This document shows, one piece after another, positions 1-6,496 of a stretch of 14,998 nt of DNA. The stretch is taken from positions 1-14,998 of the forward strand of contig JAOXRV010000034.1 of the NCBI GenBank assembly GCA_025800435.1, given 5' to 3'. The notes beneath the pieces are model-generated. The model was not told the DNA's origin. It made no database searches and saw only the letters and a list, made by a program, of their open reading frames with translations. Within the stretch, counting starts at the first letter, position 1, and every line of letters starts with the position of its first letter. The position numbers and the translations under genes were made by a program. Source of the DNA: Cellvibrionaceae bacterium. GTDB lineage: Bacteria > Pseudomonadota > Gammaproteobacteria > Pseudomonadales > Cellvibrionaceae.

Positions 1-2085
1 TAACTTGATATTGCGCCCTGGCTCGTAATCAAATAGCTGCAACTGGCCATAGCTTTTATGGTTAATAATGCCAGCCCGAGATGACTGGGAGGCATAGTAT
101 TTATCGCCTAGGTTGTCCACGCCCAAAGTTAGACTTAAACCTTGTAGTTCAGCCGGAGTCCAGCGCGCAGAAATATTGTGCACGGTAAAGCTGGGCTTGC
201 CATTATCGAAGTTGGCGCCGTGTAAATACTTGCCGTTTGCAACCGAATCTACATATTGGGTATCCCAGTGCAGGCTAAGGTCATATGCGTCAAATAAATA
301 GTCGATATTAAGGGTGTAGGTAGTGCCCTGCTGGTGCTGGGTGCCGGCACCGTCAAACTGTTGGTAGTGGGCAAAAGCATCCACCTCGCTGTCGACATCG
401 GCAATGGTAAACAGCAATTCAATGGCGTCTATATCGTAGCCGATATAGGCCTCGACCCCCTTAATAGTAAGGTCACCAATATTATCCGAACGCTTGTTGT
501 AAATGTTTTTAAACTCGGCGCGGTCGTAAATAAAATCTTCGATATTGGTGTTGAACAGGGTAAAACCGGCAGAGAGCTTGTCTGCGCCCATGACCGCATC
601 CGCATAGGCCAGGGAAAGTTCAGTGTTTAAGCCGGTTTCCGCTTTAATGCCGGGGCTGGGCTTATCTTGTAAGCCGGCGCCGAGCATGGTTTCCCCAATT
701 TCTGGGGCTTCAAAAAGCTGGCTGCCGCTGAGTTTCATCAGCAGGGTATCGCTGGGCTGCCACTCCAGTGCCAGGGCGCCGCTTAGCTCCTTAAAGCTAT
801 CGTTGACGATGGTGCTATCCATCTTGTGGTGGTCGTAGCGCAGCCCGGGTGTCAGTGCAAAATCATCGCTCAGTGCAATTCTACCCTGTAGGTATAGGCT
901 ATAAGCGCTAAAAGATTCGCTGCCCACTTTTTGGCTGCCGTTTAAATAATTTGCTTGGTAGTCGGTTTCGTAATCCAGGTACTCACCGCCATAGCTAAAG
1001 CTGTGTTCACCCCAATCGCTAGTGGCCAGGATATTAAGGCCCCGATTATTGGCGCTGCCTTCAATAATGGCGGCGTGCTCTGGCGCCGGCTTGCCCCGGT
1101 GCATGGCGCTGCTGTACTGCCAGGCGCGCTCGTCCCGGGTAAAGGTACTGTCGTTATCGTAGATAGCGGCTTCAATACTGGTGTTGTCGAATTCACCGCT
1201 GTAATTGAGGGTGATGGTATCGCGGTCGAACTGGCTGGGCCAGGTATAGGGGGTGTCGGTAGCGCGGGATATTTGCGCGGTCGCGGCTACGCCCAAATCT
1301 GGTCGAAAACTGTAATCGCCCTCATCCCGGTAGCGTTCATAGCCCAGTTTGATTTGCTGGCTGGGGCTAAACTGGTAGCCAATTTTAACTAGGCTGTCGT
1401 CGGTATCGCCGGCAACGCCAAAAACCTTGCCCGCGAGCCCGGCAAGGGGCTGGCCATTAAGGTCTTTAAGCTGGCCGCCGCCCACTTCAAAATCTTCCCG
1501 CTCCACCCAGTTGTGGTAAAGCAGAAAATCCAGCTCATCGCTAATTTTACCGTAGCCGCTGAGGGCCACCCCGCGGCCGGAGTTATCGCCGTAATTAAGC
1601 TGCACGCGGCCGCCAAAGCGCTGGCCTGCCTGCAGCAGCTGATCGGCAGATTTAGTGCGCAAGCGCAGATTGCCGCCTATACCACTTTGCAAGACCGAAT
1701 TGTGGCCCAGATTGACATCCACAGTCTCTAAAATATCCGCATGGATCTGCAAATTGCCCATATGGTGATACATATAGCTGTTTTGCACCGCCCCATCGAT
1801 GGTGACCCGAAAGCGCTTGTCGTCCATGGTGCGAATGGTTACCGCTTGGTTTAGAGAGTGGGCCCCACCCACATCTACCCCGGGGATGGTGCGCAATAGG
1901 TCGCTAATATGATCGGCCTGCTTAATAGCAATGGCCTCTTGATCCAGTTTTAGGGCCGAGGATTTCACCTGGGTGCCCCAAACTCGAACTTCTTCGATGC
2001 TCTCCCCTTCGTTGCCATACGCTAGGCCGCCGGCCGCTAATAGAGGAAGTAGAAAGCTTAATCGAATACTGGGCTGAATAAGCAT
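1..2085 (-). CDS. TonB-dependent outer-membrane receptor, 3' end cut by window edge
   Basis: Reading the minus strand from the ATG at 2085 gives 695 open codons to the window edge without a stop. The protein starts with a typical signal peptide (charged start, then LSFLLPLLAAGGLAYG), followed at about residues 29-36 by a TonB-box-like EEVRVWG. Next comes a plug domain with DLLRTIPGVDV, then IGGNLRLRT in the place of the usual GGxxNIxTK motif, and a long beta-barrel rich in alternating aromatic residues. The last visible residues, EPGRNIKL, are the usual run-up to the final barrel strand, so only about 5-10 residues are missing. Such receptors import metal complexes, haem or siderophores across the outer membrane using TonB-ExbBD energy. 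The plug carries a His-rich patch (MYHHMGNLQIH). The substrate cannot be read directly; the Zur-like box upstream points to zinc uptake (ZnuD-like role), which is inference. The Shine-Dalgarno is weak. Confidence 0.93.
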   Translation of the reverse strand, partial: MLIQPSIRLSFLLPLLAAGGLAYGNEGESIEEVRVWGTQVKSSALKLDQEAIAIKQADHISDLLRTIPGVDVGGAHSLNQAVTIRTMDDKRFRVTIDGAVQNSYMYHHMGNLQIHADILETVDVNLGHNSVLQSGIGGNLRLRTKSADQLLQAGQRFGGRVQLNYGDNSGRGVALSGYGKISDELDFLLYHNWVEREDFEVGGGQLKDLNGQPLAGLAGKVFGVAGDTDDSLVKIGYQFSPSQQIKLGYERYRDEGDYSFRPDLGVAATAQISRATDTPYTWPSQFDRDTITLNYSGEFDNTSIEAAIYDNDSTFTRDERAWQYSSAMHRGKPAPEHAAIIEGSANNRGLNILATSDWGEHSFSYGGEYLDYETDYQANYLNGSQKVGSESFSAYSLYLQGRIALSDDFALTPGLRYDHHKMDSTIVNDSFKELSGALALEWQPSDTLLMKLSGSQLFEAPEIGETMLGAGLQDKPSPGIKAETGLNTELSLAYADAVMGADKLSAGFTLFNTNIEDFIYDRAEFKNIYNKRSDNIGDLTIKGVEAYIGYDIDAIELLFTIADVDSEVDAFAHYQQFDGAGTQHQQGTTYTLNIDYLFDAYDLSLHWDTQYVDSVANGKYLHGANFDNGKPSFTVHNISARWTPAELQGLSLTLGVDNLGDKYYASQSSRAGIINHKSYGQLQLFDYEPGRNIKL

Positions 2086-2108
2086 ATTTCGGGTCTCTGT
2101 TAGTTGGT

Positions 2109-2131
2109 ATAATGTTATATCATAACACTTT
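2109..2131 (-). promoter_or_regulatory. Zur-like operator palindrome upstream of the TonB receptor
   Basis: The core TGTTAT-ATC-ATAACA (2113-2127) is a perfect 6-3-6 inverted repeat 24 bases upstream of the receptor start. As recalled, the published gammaproteobacterial Zur box is GAAATGTTATA-N-TATAACATTTC; position by position the site 2109-2131 agrees at 17 of the 22 defined bases. It lies across the predicted -10 element, where a bound repressor would block transcription. Zur represses zinc-uptake genes when zinc is sufficient. Assignment to Zur rather than another Fur-family regulator rests only on this motif match. Confidence 0.6.
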
Positions 2132-2146
2132 TGGCTTTATTAGCAA
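2119..2146 (-). promoter_or_regulatory. Predicted sigma-70 promoter of the TonB receptor
   Basis: On the minus strand TTGCTA (2141-2146, 4 of 6 to the -35 consensus) is followed after 16 bases by TATGAT (2119-2124, 5 of 6 to the -10 consensus). The -10 lies inside the Zur-like palindrome. The start codon is about 33 bases downstream of the -10. Spacing and position are good, but this is a prediction by eye. Confidence 0.5.
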
Positions 2147-2655
2147 TATCTTATGTAAGGGTCCTGAGCTGATGGATTGGGCGCTAGCTGTCTTATCCAC
2201 CTAAAGTCGGCTTAGGCCGATCTGTTGGTCAGTCATTCTTGATTGGAGGCTGTAAATAAACCTGTGTAACCACTTCACTATTAACGACGATCAGGTCTAA
2301 CTTGTCATGGACAGGTTAAACAATGGATCAAGATCCACGAGAGGCTTTAAATCAACCAATGAGATGTTTTGCGGGTACCGAGAAGATTTACTTGCTGCAT
2401 AATTAAATTTCACTTATTACTTGAAGCCGCGCATTATAAATTTCGAATAAAGAAATTATTGATATCTGTTTAAACGCTGAGAACGATTTTCCTACCCCGA
2501 AAGTACTGGCTAATCAATACGAATTATAAATCCCGCTAGTTCTAATTTATTGTTTTTATCCAGCTAATGACTGTGCCAGGTCAATGCCTTTGCCCCCAGT
2601 GTTAAACTGCGCCCAGCTCAAGCAAAGGGGAAATATAGTCAGCAAGGGCGGTGTT
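2132..2655. other. AT-richer intergenic stretch without a convincing gene
   Basis: This half-kilobase between the receptor promoter and the POTRA gene is visibly richer in A+T than its surroundings. It holds a 5-bp hairpin (TCGGC-TTAG-GCCGA, 2207-2220) with no T-run after it. It also holds two overlapping tiny open frames, 2307-2402 (31 aa, containing TRGFKS) and 2323-2406 (27 aa), neither with a clear ribosome site. The TRGFKS tract faintly recalls the end of IS6-type transposases, so a decayed insertion sequence is conceivable. No tRNA, clear terminator or intact mobile element is visible. I found no convincing promoter for the downstream plus-strand gene. Confidence 0.4.
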
Positions 2656-3159
2656 ATGAATATTTGGGGTGCAGGTCAATTATGCTTGGTTTTGTTTTTG
2701 GTTTGGCTCGCCACTGTCACGAGTGCTGTTGCTGAGAAAAATCAACAGCTTCTTATTCTGAATCAACCGGGGCATCAAAACGCTAAAAGCCTTGGCCGAT
2801 TCTCTGATCGTGTTTGTTATGACGTCACCAAAGTTGAGTACTTTGGCACTGTAGTTGAGGATAAACACTTGCTTGATAAACTATCTTATCCTTTACTGGG
2901 CCGGTGTGCAGCGCTGGGTGATTTAAAGCGGTTTCTCAATGACTTGGTTTTGCTGCATCAGCAGCAAGGATTTGTCGGTACTCAGGTGTTTATGCCCCAA
3001 GAGAATAACCTGCGCCGTGGTGTTTTAAAAGTTAAGATCGTACATCGCCGCGGTAACGGGATCAAAAAAAAGCCGGGCGGGCCGGCTATGAATCTCAGTT
3101 TGGATGTGTTGAATAAAACAGCTACCGAGGCTCAAGACACTGGTGCGAATCGCCATTAA
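2656..3159 (+). CDS. Exported stand-alone POTRA-domain protein (TpsB/ShlB-type POTRA, no barrel)
   Basis: The chosen start (ATG 2656, 167 aa) gives a clean signal peptide: CLVLFLVWLATVTSAVA at residues 10-26. An in-frame ATG at 2584 would put 24 unrelated residues before it, and AAGGG lies about 8 bases upstream of 2656. Residues about 52-132 follow the POTRA_2 pattern of two-partner-secretion transporters (ShlB/FhaC). These are Cys54 at the domain start, VTKVEYFGT, a leucine-rich helix ending LLGRC (Cys84), LGDLKRFLNDLVLLHQQQGFVGT, a PQENNLRRGVL turn, then LKVKIVH. The normal protein continues with a second POTRA and a 16-strand barrel of several hundred residues. Here about 35 lysine-rich, low-complexity residues follow and the frame stops. 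It could be a truncated remnant or a real periplasmic domain protein. Its stop overlaps the stop of the convergent neighbour by a few bases. Confidence 0.7.
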   Translation: MNIWGAGQLCLVLFLVWLATVTSAVAEKNQQLLILNQPGHQNAKSLGRFSDRVCYDVTKVEYFGTVVEDKHLLDKLSYPLLGRCAALGDLKRFLNDLVLLHQQQGFVGTQVFMPQENNLRRGVLKVKIVHRRGNGIKKKPGGPAMNLSLDVLNKTATEAQDTGANRH

Positions 3160-3518
3160 TAAGCATCTACCTTGGCGCAGATCAGGCGAAGTCGCAGCTT
3201 CCATTTGGGGGCGTAGCTTGCGCTTAGATTGGTGGCGTTTACCATCCAGCCGCTGCCGTCGTAGGCTGGCTGAGAGAACAGTGCCTGGCCATCGAGGATG
3301 GTGTCGTTAATATCTAATACCGACCAGCCTGCACCCAGCACGCGTTTGTCGCCGGGGCATTTGGCGCGCAGCTGCATAATGTTGTCGTATGTGTATTCCG
3401 ATTCAGCTTTAACAATTTCATAAGCTGCAATGGGAGCAGAATCGCTGGCGGCACTGATATCGGCCGCTAGCAGGGTGAGTAGGGCGGTGGCTAGGGTGTA
3501 AAAGGCTTGCTTGTTCAT
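3156..3518 (-). CDS. Small secreted two-cysteine protein of unknown function
   Basis: The 120-residue product has a signal peptide (basic start, hydrophobic AFYTLATALLTLLA, likely cut near residues 22-24). The mature domain of about 96 residues has exactly two cysteines: Cys54 in KCPGDKRVLGAGW and Cys114 in LRLICAKV. In the oxidising periplasm or outside the cell these could form a disulfide. The pattern CPxxKxVLGxGW, then DGxGWxVxATN, then WxLxxxxICA resembles small secreted domains found in many bacterial hypothetical proteins. I do not know a function. GGAG lies 9 bases before the ATG. It is convergent with the POTRA gene, sharing the last four bases. It is 106 bases downstream of the yghU stop and could be transcribed with it or alone. 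Confidence 0.75.
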   Translation of the reverse strand: MNKQAFYTLATALLTLLAADISAASDSAPIAAYEIVKAESEYTYDNIMQLRAKCPGDKRVLGAGWSVLDINDTILDGQALFSQPAYDGSGWMVNATNLSASYAPKWKLRLRLICAKVDAY

Positions 3519-3624
3519 TGGCTTGGTCTCCGTGGTTAAGCCGCTGTCTATATGTGCTGCTAATTAAAAGTGCAGCTATAGCATGGCAAATTTACGGAGC
3601 CCGGCCGATTACCCTCGATTACGG

Positions 3625-4467
3625 CTATAAATCTAAATCGCTGGCGCAGTGGCGCTCTTTTAATTGCAGAGACTCTTCCCCCCAGACCTTGTTGACCCGA
3701 CGGCCGCGCTGTACCGCCGGGCGTGCGCGGTTGTCGTCGGCCCAGCGCTGTAGGTTTTTATAAGATTGCACATCTAAAAACTCTGCCGCGTCATATAATT
3801 TGCCTTCGGCTAGTACGCCGTACCAGGGGTAGGTGGCAATATCGGCAATGGTGTAGTCATCACCGGCCAGGTAGGGCCGCTCGGCCAGGGTTTTATCCAG
3901 TAGGTCGAGTTGGCGCTTTACTTCCATGGCATAGCGGTTGATGGGGTATTCGTATTTCTCCGGGGCGTAGGCGTAAAAGTGGCCAAAGCCGCCACCCAGA
4001 AAGGGGGCGCTGCCCATCTGCCAAAACAGCCAGGATAGGCACTCGGCTCGGGCGGCGGTTTCGGTGGGTAAAAACTCGCCAAACTTCTCGGCCAGGTATA
4101 CTAAGATAGCACCGGATTCAAATACCCGAATGGTGTCGTTACCGCTGTGGTCGGCCAGGGCCGGGATCTTTGAGTTGGGGTTTACCGCGCAAAAGCCACT
4201 GCTAAATTGTTCGCCCTCGCCGATATTCACTAACCAGGCATCGTACTCGGCACCACTGTGGCCAAGTGCTAGCAGCTCTTCGAGCATAACGGTTACCTTC
4301 ACGCCATTGGGCGTTGCCAGGGAGTAGAGTTGCAGTGGCTGCTCGCCTCGGGGCAGGTCTTTATCGTGGGTGGGGCCTGAGATGGGGCGGTTGATATTGG
4401 TAAACTTACCGCCGCTTTGGTTTTCCCAAGTCCATACTGTTGGGGGGGTGTAGGTGTTGTCGCTCAT
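3625..4467 (-). CDS. yghU: YghU-type glutathione S-transferase / disulfide-bond reductase
   Basis: The 280-residue protein aligns almost end to end with E. coli YghU (288 aa, from memory). Shared parts include the N-terminal extension (VWTWEN, then NINRPISGPTH), the thioredoxin-fold segment LQLYSLATPNGVKVTVMLEE (residues 45-64), and NPNSKIPAL with the cis-proline at 102. The glutathione-contacting FESGAILVYLAEKFG (116-130), the helical domain FLGGGFGHFYAYAP, and the N-capping motif AGDDYTIADI (201-210) are also shared. The family is cytosolic, binds two glutathiones per monomer and reduces disulfides and organic peroxides. Only the extreme C-terminus is shorter, ending RHCASDLDL. AGGA lies 9 bases before the ATG. 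It is transcribed away from the AlkB-like gene. Confidence 0.95.
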   Translation of the reverse strand: MSDNTYTPPTVWTWENQSGGKFTNINRPISGPTHDKDLPRGEQPLQLYSLATPNGVKVTVMLEELLALGHSGAEYDAWLVNIGEGEQFSSGFCAVNPNSKIPALADHSGNDTIRVFESGAILVYLAEKFGEFLPTETAARAECLSWLFWQMGSAPFLGGGFGHFYAYAPEKYEYPINRYAMEVKRQLDLLDKTLAERPYLAGDDYTIADIATYPWYGVLAEGKLYDAAEFLDVQSYKNLQRWADDNRARPAVQRGRRVNKVWGEESLQLKERHCASDLDL

Positions 4468-4525
4468 TGTTATTGTCCTAGGTTTTGCTTAGTCTACGTC
4501 AAAGCCCCTGTATTAAGGTAGCCCT

Positions 4526-5128
4526 ATGCAAGATCTATTTGCCGATACCGGCGCCAACCAGCTGCCCTGTGATGGTGAGGTCTATTATTGGGGGGGCATA
4601 TTTTCCCCAGCTGAGGCCGAGCAGTGGTTGCAAACCCTGTTGTTACAGATACCCTGGCAGGCCGACCGGGCCCATATCTACGGCCGCCATATAATTACCC
4701 AGCGACAGTATGCCTGGTTTGCGGATCGCCCCTACGAATATCGCTATTCGGGTATTTTACGCCAGGCCAAGCCCTGGCCCGCTATAGTGAATAAGTTGCG
4801 TCAGCGGGTGGAGGCCAAAACTGCTAAACCTTATAACGCCTGTTTGCTCAATTACTATCCAGATGGGGCGGCGGGAATGGCTTGGCACGCAGATAACGAA
4901 CCAGAGCTGTTGGCGGATGGTTCAATTGCCTCGCTCAGTTTTGGCGTGCCGCGTAAATTCGCTTTCAAACATATTGAGCAGCCACATAAGCTGGCTTTCG
5001 AACTTGGGCGGGGCGATCTATTGGAAATGTGCGGCGCCACCCAGCGTTTTTGGCTGCATTGCGTGCCTAAATCTAAACTTATAAATGCCCCAAGGGTCAA
5101 TTTAACCTTCCGGCAGATGCTGGCATAG
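4526..5128 (+). CDS. AlkB-like 2-oxoglutarate/Fe(II) dioxygenase
   Basis: The 200-residue protein shows the full AlkB signature. This includes the nucleotide-recognition-lid region RQYAWFADRPYEYRYSG (60-76), NYYPDGAAGMAWHAD with the iron ligands His121 and Asp123, and the third ligand His178 in WLHCVPK. The 2-oxoglutarate-binding arginines Arg190 and Arg196 lie in PRVNLTFR. Family members oxidatively remove methyl groups from DNA or RNA bases (1-methyladenine, 3-methylcytosine), releasing formaldehyde and succinate. The layout with a short N-terminus and YEYRYSG resembles the ALKBH2/3-like bacterial group more than classical E. coli AlkB. AAGG lies about 8 bases before the ATG. The 58-base divergent gap to yghU should hold its promoter, though I see no strong one. 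The next gene follows after 20 bases, suggesting co-transcription. Confidence 0.92.
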   Translation: MQDLFADTGANQLPCDGEVYYWGGIFSPAEAEQWLQTLLLQIPWQADRAHIYGRHIITQRQYAWFADRPYEYRYSGILRQAKPWPAIVNKLRQRVEAKTAKPYNACLLNYYPDGAAGMAWHADNEPELLADGSIASLSFGVPRKFAFKHIEQPHKLAFELGRGDLLEMCGATQRFWLHCVPKSKLINAPRVNLTFRQMLA

Positions 5129-5148
5129 GGGTGCTTTACTAGCCGCGA

Positions 5149-6408
5149 TTGTTGCTCATATGTCTATCGGTTATCATTAGCGGTGTTTTTTTGTTTCGAA
5201 CAGTGTTTCTTATGGTTAAGTCGGCCACTAATATTTGGGTTAATGTATTTGCCCTTGTTCTTTCTTCAGTGGCTCTGTACTTGCTACTTAACTATAGCGA
5301 TTTAGCTAACAACCATATCTTGCAGCTGACGGCCCTGGTTTTATTTATCCCCATGGCGATAAGCGAGTTTACTAATACAAGTTTGCACCGGCGCCAAGTT
5401 TCACGGCACGCTATTAGTGTTACGCTCTTCAAAAGCCTTGGGGTTTACTTGTCGTTTGGCTTTGTCGGGTTTTGCTATTGGCTGTTGCCGGAGTACTCCG
5501 GTAGTTTCTACGACAAATTTTATCAGCTTATTTGGGATTATGGCCTCTATGTTGTGCTGGCAACCCCATTTTATGTGCGCTGGGTATCCGAGCGCGATGG
5601 CGAGCTGGAAGACAGCTATTATCAGCTGGGAAGATGCTTTAGTGGCGTGTTTAGGCTAGATAGGGAAATAATGAAGCATCACTTTCTCGGTTGGGTAGTG
5701 AAAGGGTTTTTCTACCCCCTGATGTATACCTATGCCATGGACAAAATTAACTGGCTTAGGCACCTCAATATAGACATTGATACGATTAGTTTTTTTCAGT
5801 TTTACGATATCTCACTGGGCCTGCTCTATTATGTGGATCTAATTTTTGTAGTCGTGGGTTATTTGTGTACGTTAAAAATATTTGGGGCCCATATTCGCAC
5901 GGTTCAAACCACCTTGTTTGGCTGGTCTGTGGCCTTAGCTTGCTACCAGCCCTTTTGGTCGCTGCTCAGTAGCTATTATATTGAGTACGAAAACGAGCTG
6001 TTTTGGAATAACTGGCTGCATGATTACGGCGCTATTTATTATATTTGGGGCGGCGCCATTTTACTGTGTATCACGGTTTACTCTTTGGCGACTGTGGCTT
6101 TTGGTATGCGTTTTTCCAACCTTACCCACCGGGGCATTATTACCGCAGGGCCATATCGCTGGACCAAACACCCGGCTTATATCAGCAAAAACCTCAGCTG
6201 GTGGCTGATTTCAGTACCCTTTGTCTATGTAGCCGATTGGCAGACAACGGTTAAGTGCTGTCTGAGTTTGTTGATGCTAAATTTTATCTACTATATGCGC
6301 GCTAAAACCGAAGAGCGCCATTTAAACGAAGACCCGGTTTACCAGCAGTACAGTCGAGATATTGCTCAGCGCGGTTTATTGGCCCGGTTCAAAAGCCCCG
6401 CTAAATAA
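5149..6408 (+). CDS. Multi-pass membrane protein with C-terminal ICMT/phospholipid-methyltransferase-type domain
   Basis: The frame is 419 residues if it starts at TTG 5149. The first in-frame ATG is 5212 and a GTG lies at 5203. None has a good ribosome site; I keep the long form because residues 1-21 look like a genuine first membrane helix. About ten hydrophobic segments are visible. The C-terminal part (about 311-400) matches isoprenylcysteine/phosphatidylethanolamine methyltransferases: GMRFSNLTHRGIITAGPYRWTKHPAY (319-344, including the S-adenosylmethionine-binding RWTKHPAY), two close helices, then RAKTEERHL (384-392). This suggests SAM-dependent methylation of a lipid or lipidated substrate at the inner membrane; the substrate is unknown. 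The roughly 300-residue membrane region ahead of the domain is far longer than in ordinary family members (about 150-280 aa) and I do not recognise it. Base composition is visibly lower in GC than the hyp genes. Confidence 0.8.
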   Translation: MLLICLSVIISGVFLFRTVFLMVKSATNIWVNVFALVLSSVALYLLLNYSDLANNHILQLTALVLFIPMAISEFTNTSLHRRQVSRHAISVTLFKSLGVYLSFGFVGFCYWLLPEYSGSFYDKFYQLIWDYGLYVVLATPFYVRWVSERDGELEDSYYQLGRCFSGVFRLDREIMKHHFLGWVVKGFFYPLMYTYAMDKINWLRHLNIDIDTISFFQFYDISLGLLYYVDLIFVVVGYLCTLKIFGAHIRTVQTTLFGWSVALACYQPFWSLLSSYYIEYENELFWNNWLHDYGAIYYIWGGAILLCITVYSLATVAFGMRFSNLTHRGIITAGPYRWTKHPAYISKNLSWWLISVPFVYVADWQTTVKCCLSLLMLNFIYYMRAKTEERHLNEDPVYQQYSRDIAQRGLLARFKSPAK

Positions 6409-6496
6409 TAAGGCTAACCAGGCTCGCTAAAAAGCCGCATGATAATACGCGTAAACTCATCGATCTCTACCGGCATTATTCGGAGCCTTGCCTAAA
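6409..6496. other. Convergent gap between methyltransferase-like gene and hypE
   Basis: This 88-base stretch separates two convergent genes. I looked for a shared terminator. An AGGCTC...GAGCCT pair is about 50 bases apart and is not followed by a T-run on either strand, so no convincing intrinsic terminator is visible. Confidence 0.4.

Noticed and set aside
955..1392. 145-codon plus-strand open frame
   Set aside because: It lies antisense inside the beta-barrel region of the TonB receptor, whose minus frame is continuous and strongly family-like. The plus frame has no recognisable motif.
2207..2220. Hairpin TCGGC-TTAG-GCCGA as a terminator
   Set aside because: The stem is only 5 bp, no T-run follows on either strand, and no gene ends nearby.
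2307..2406. Two tiny overlapping open frames possibly from a transposase
   Set aside because: The frames are about 30 codons with only a TRGFKS similarity. There are no inverted repeats or target duplications that I could identify, which is too little to call a mobile element.
2584..2655. Upstream ATG for the POTRA protein
   Set aside because: It would bury the signal peptide behind 24 unrelated residues and has no ribosome site, whereas ATG 2656 has AAGGG and a clean export signal.
3606..3622. Direct repeat CGATTAC-CCT-CGATTAC
   Set aside because: Two 7-base copies ten bases apart at the end of yghU; likely chance, with no further copies seen.
6425..6490. AGGCTC...GAGCCT inverted repeat as a bidirectional terminator
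   Set aside because: The arms are six bases, about 50 bases apart and without T-tracts.
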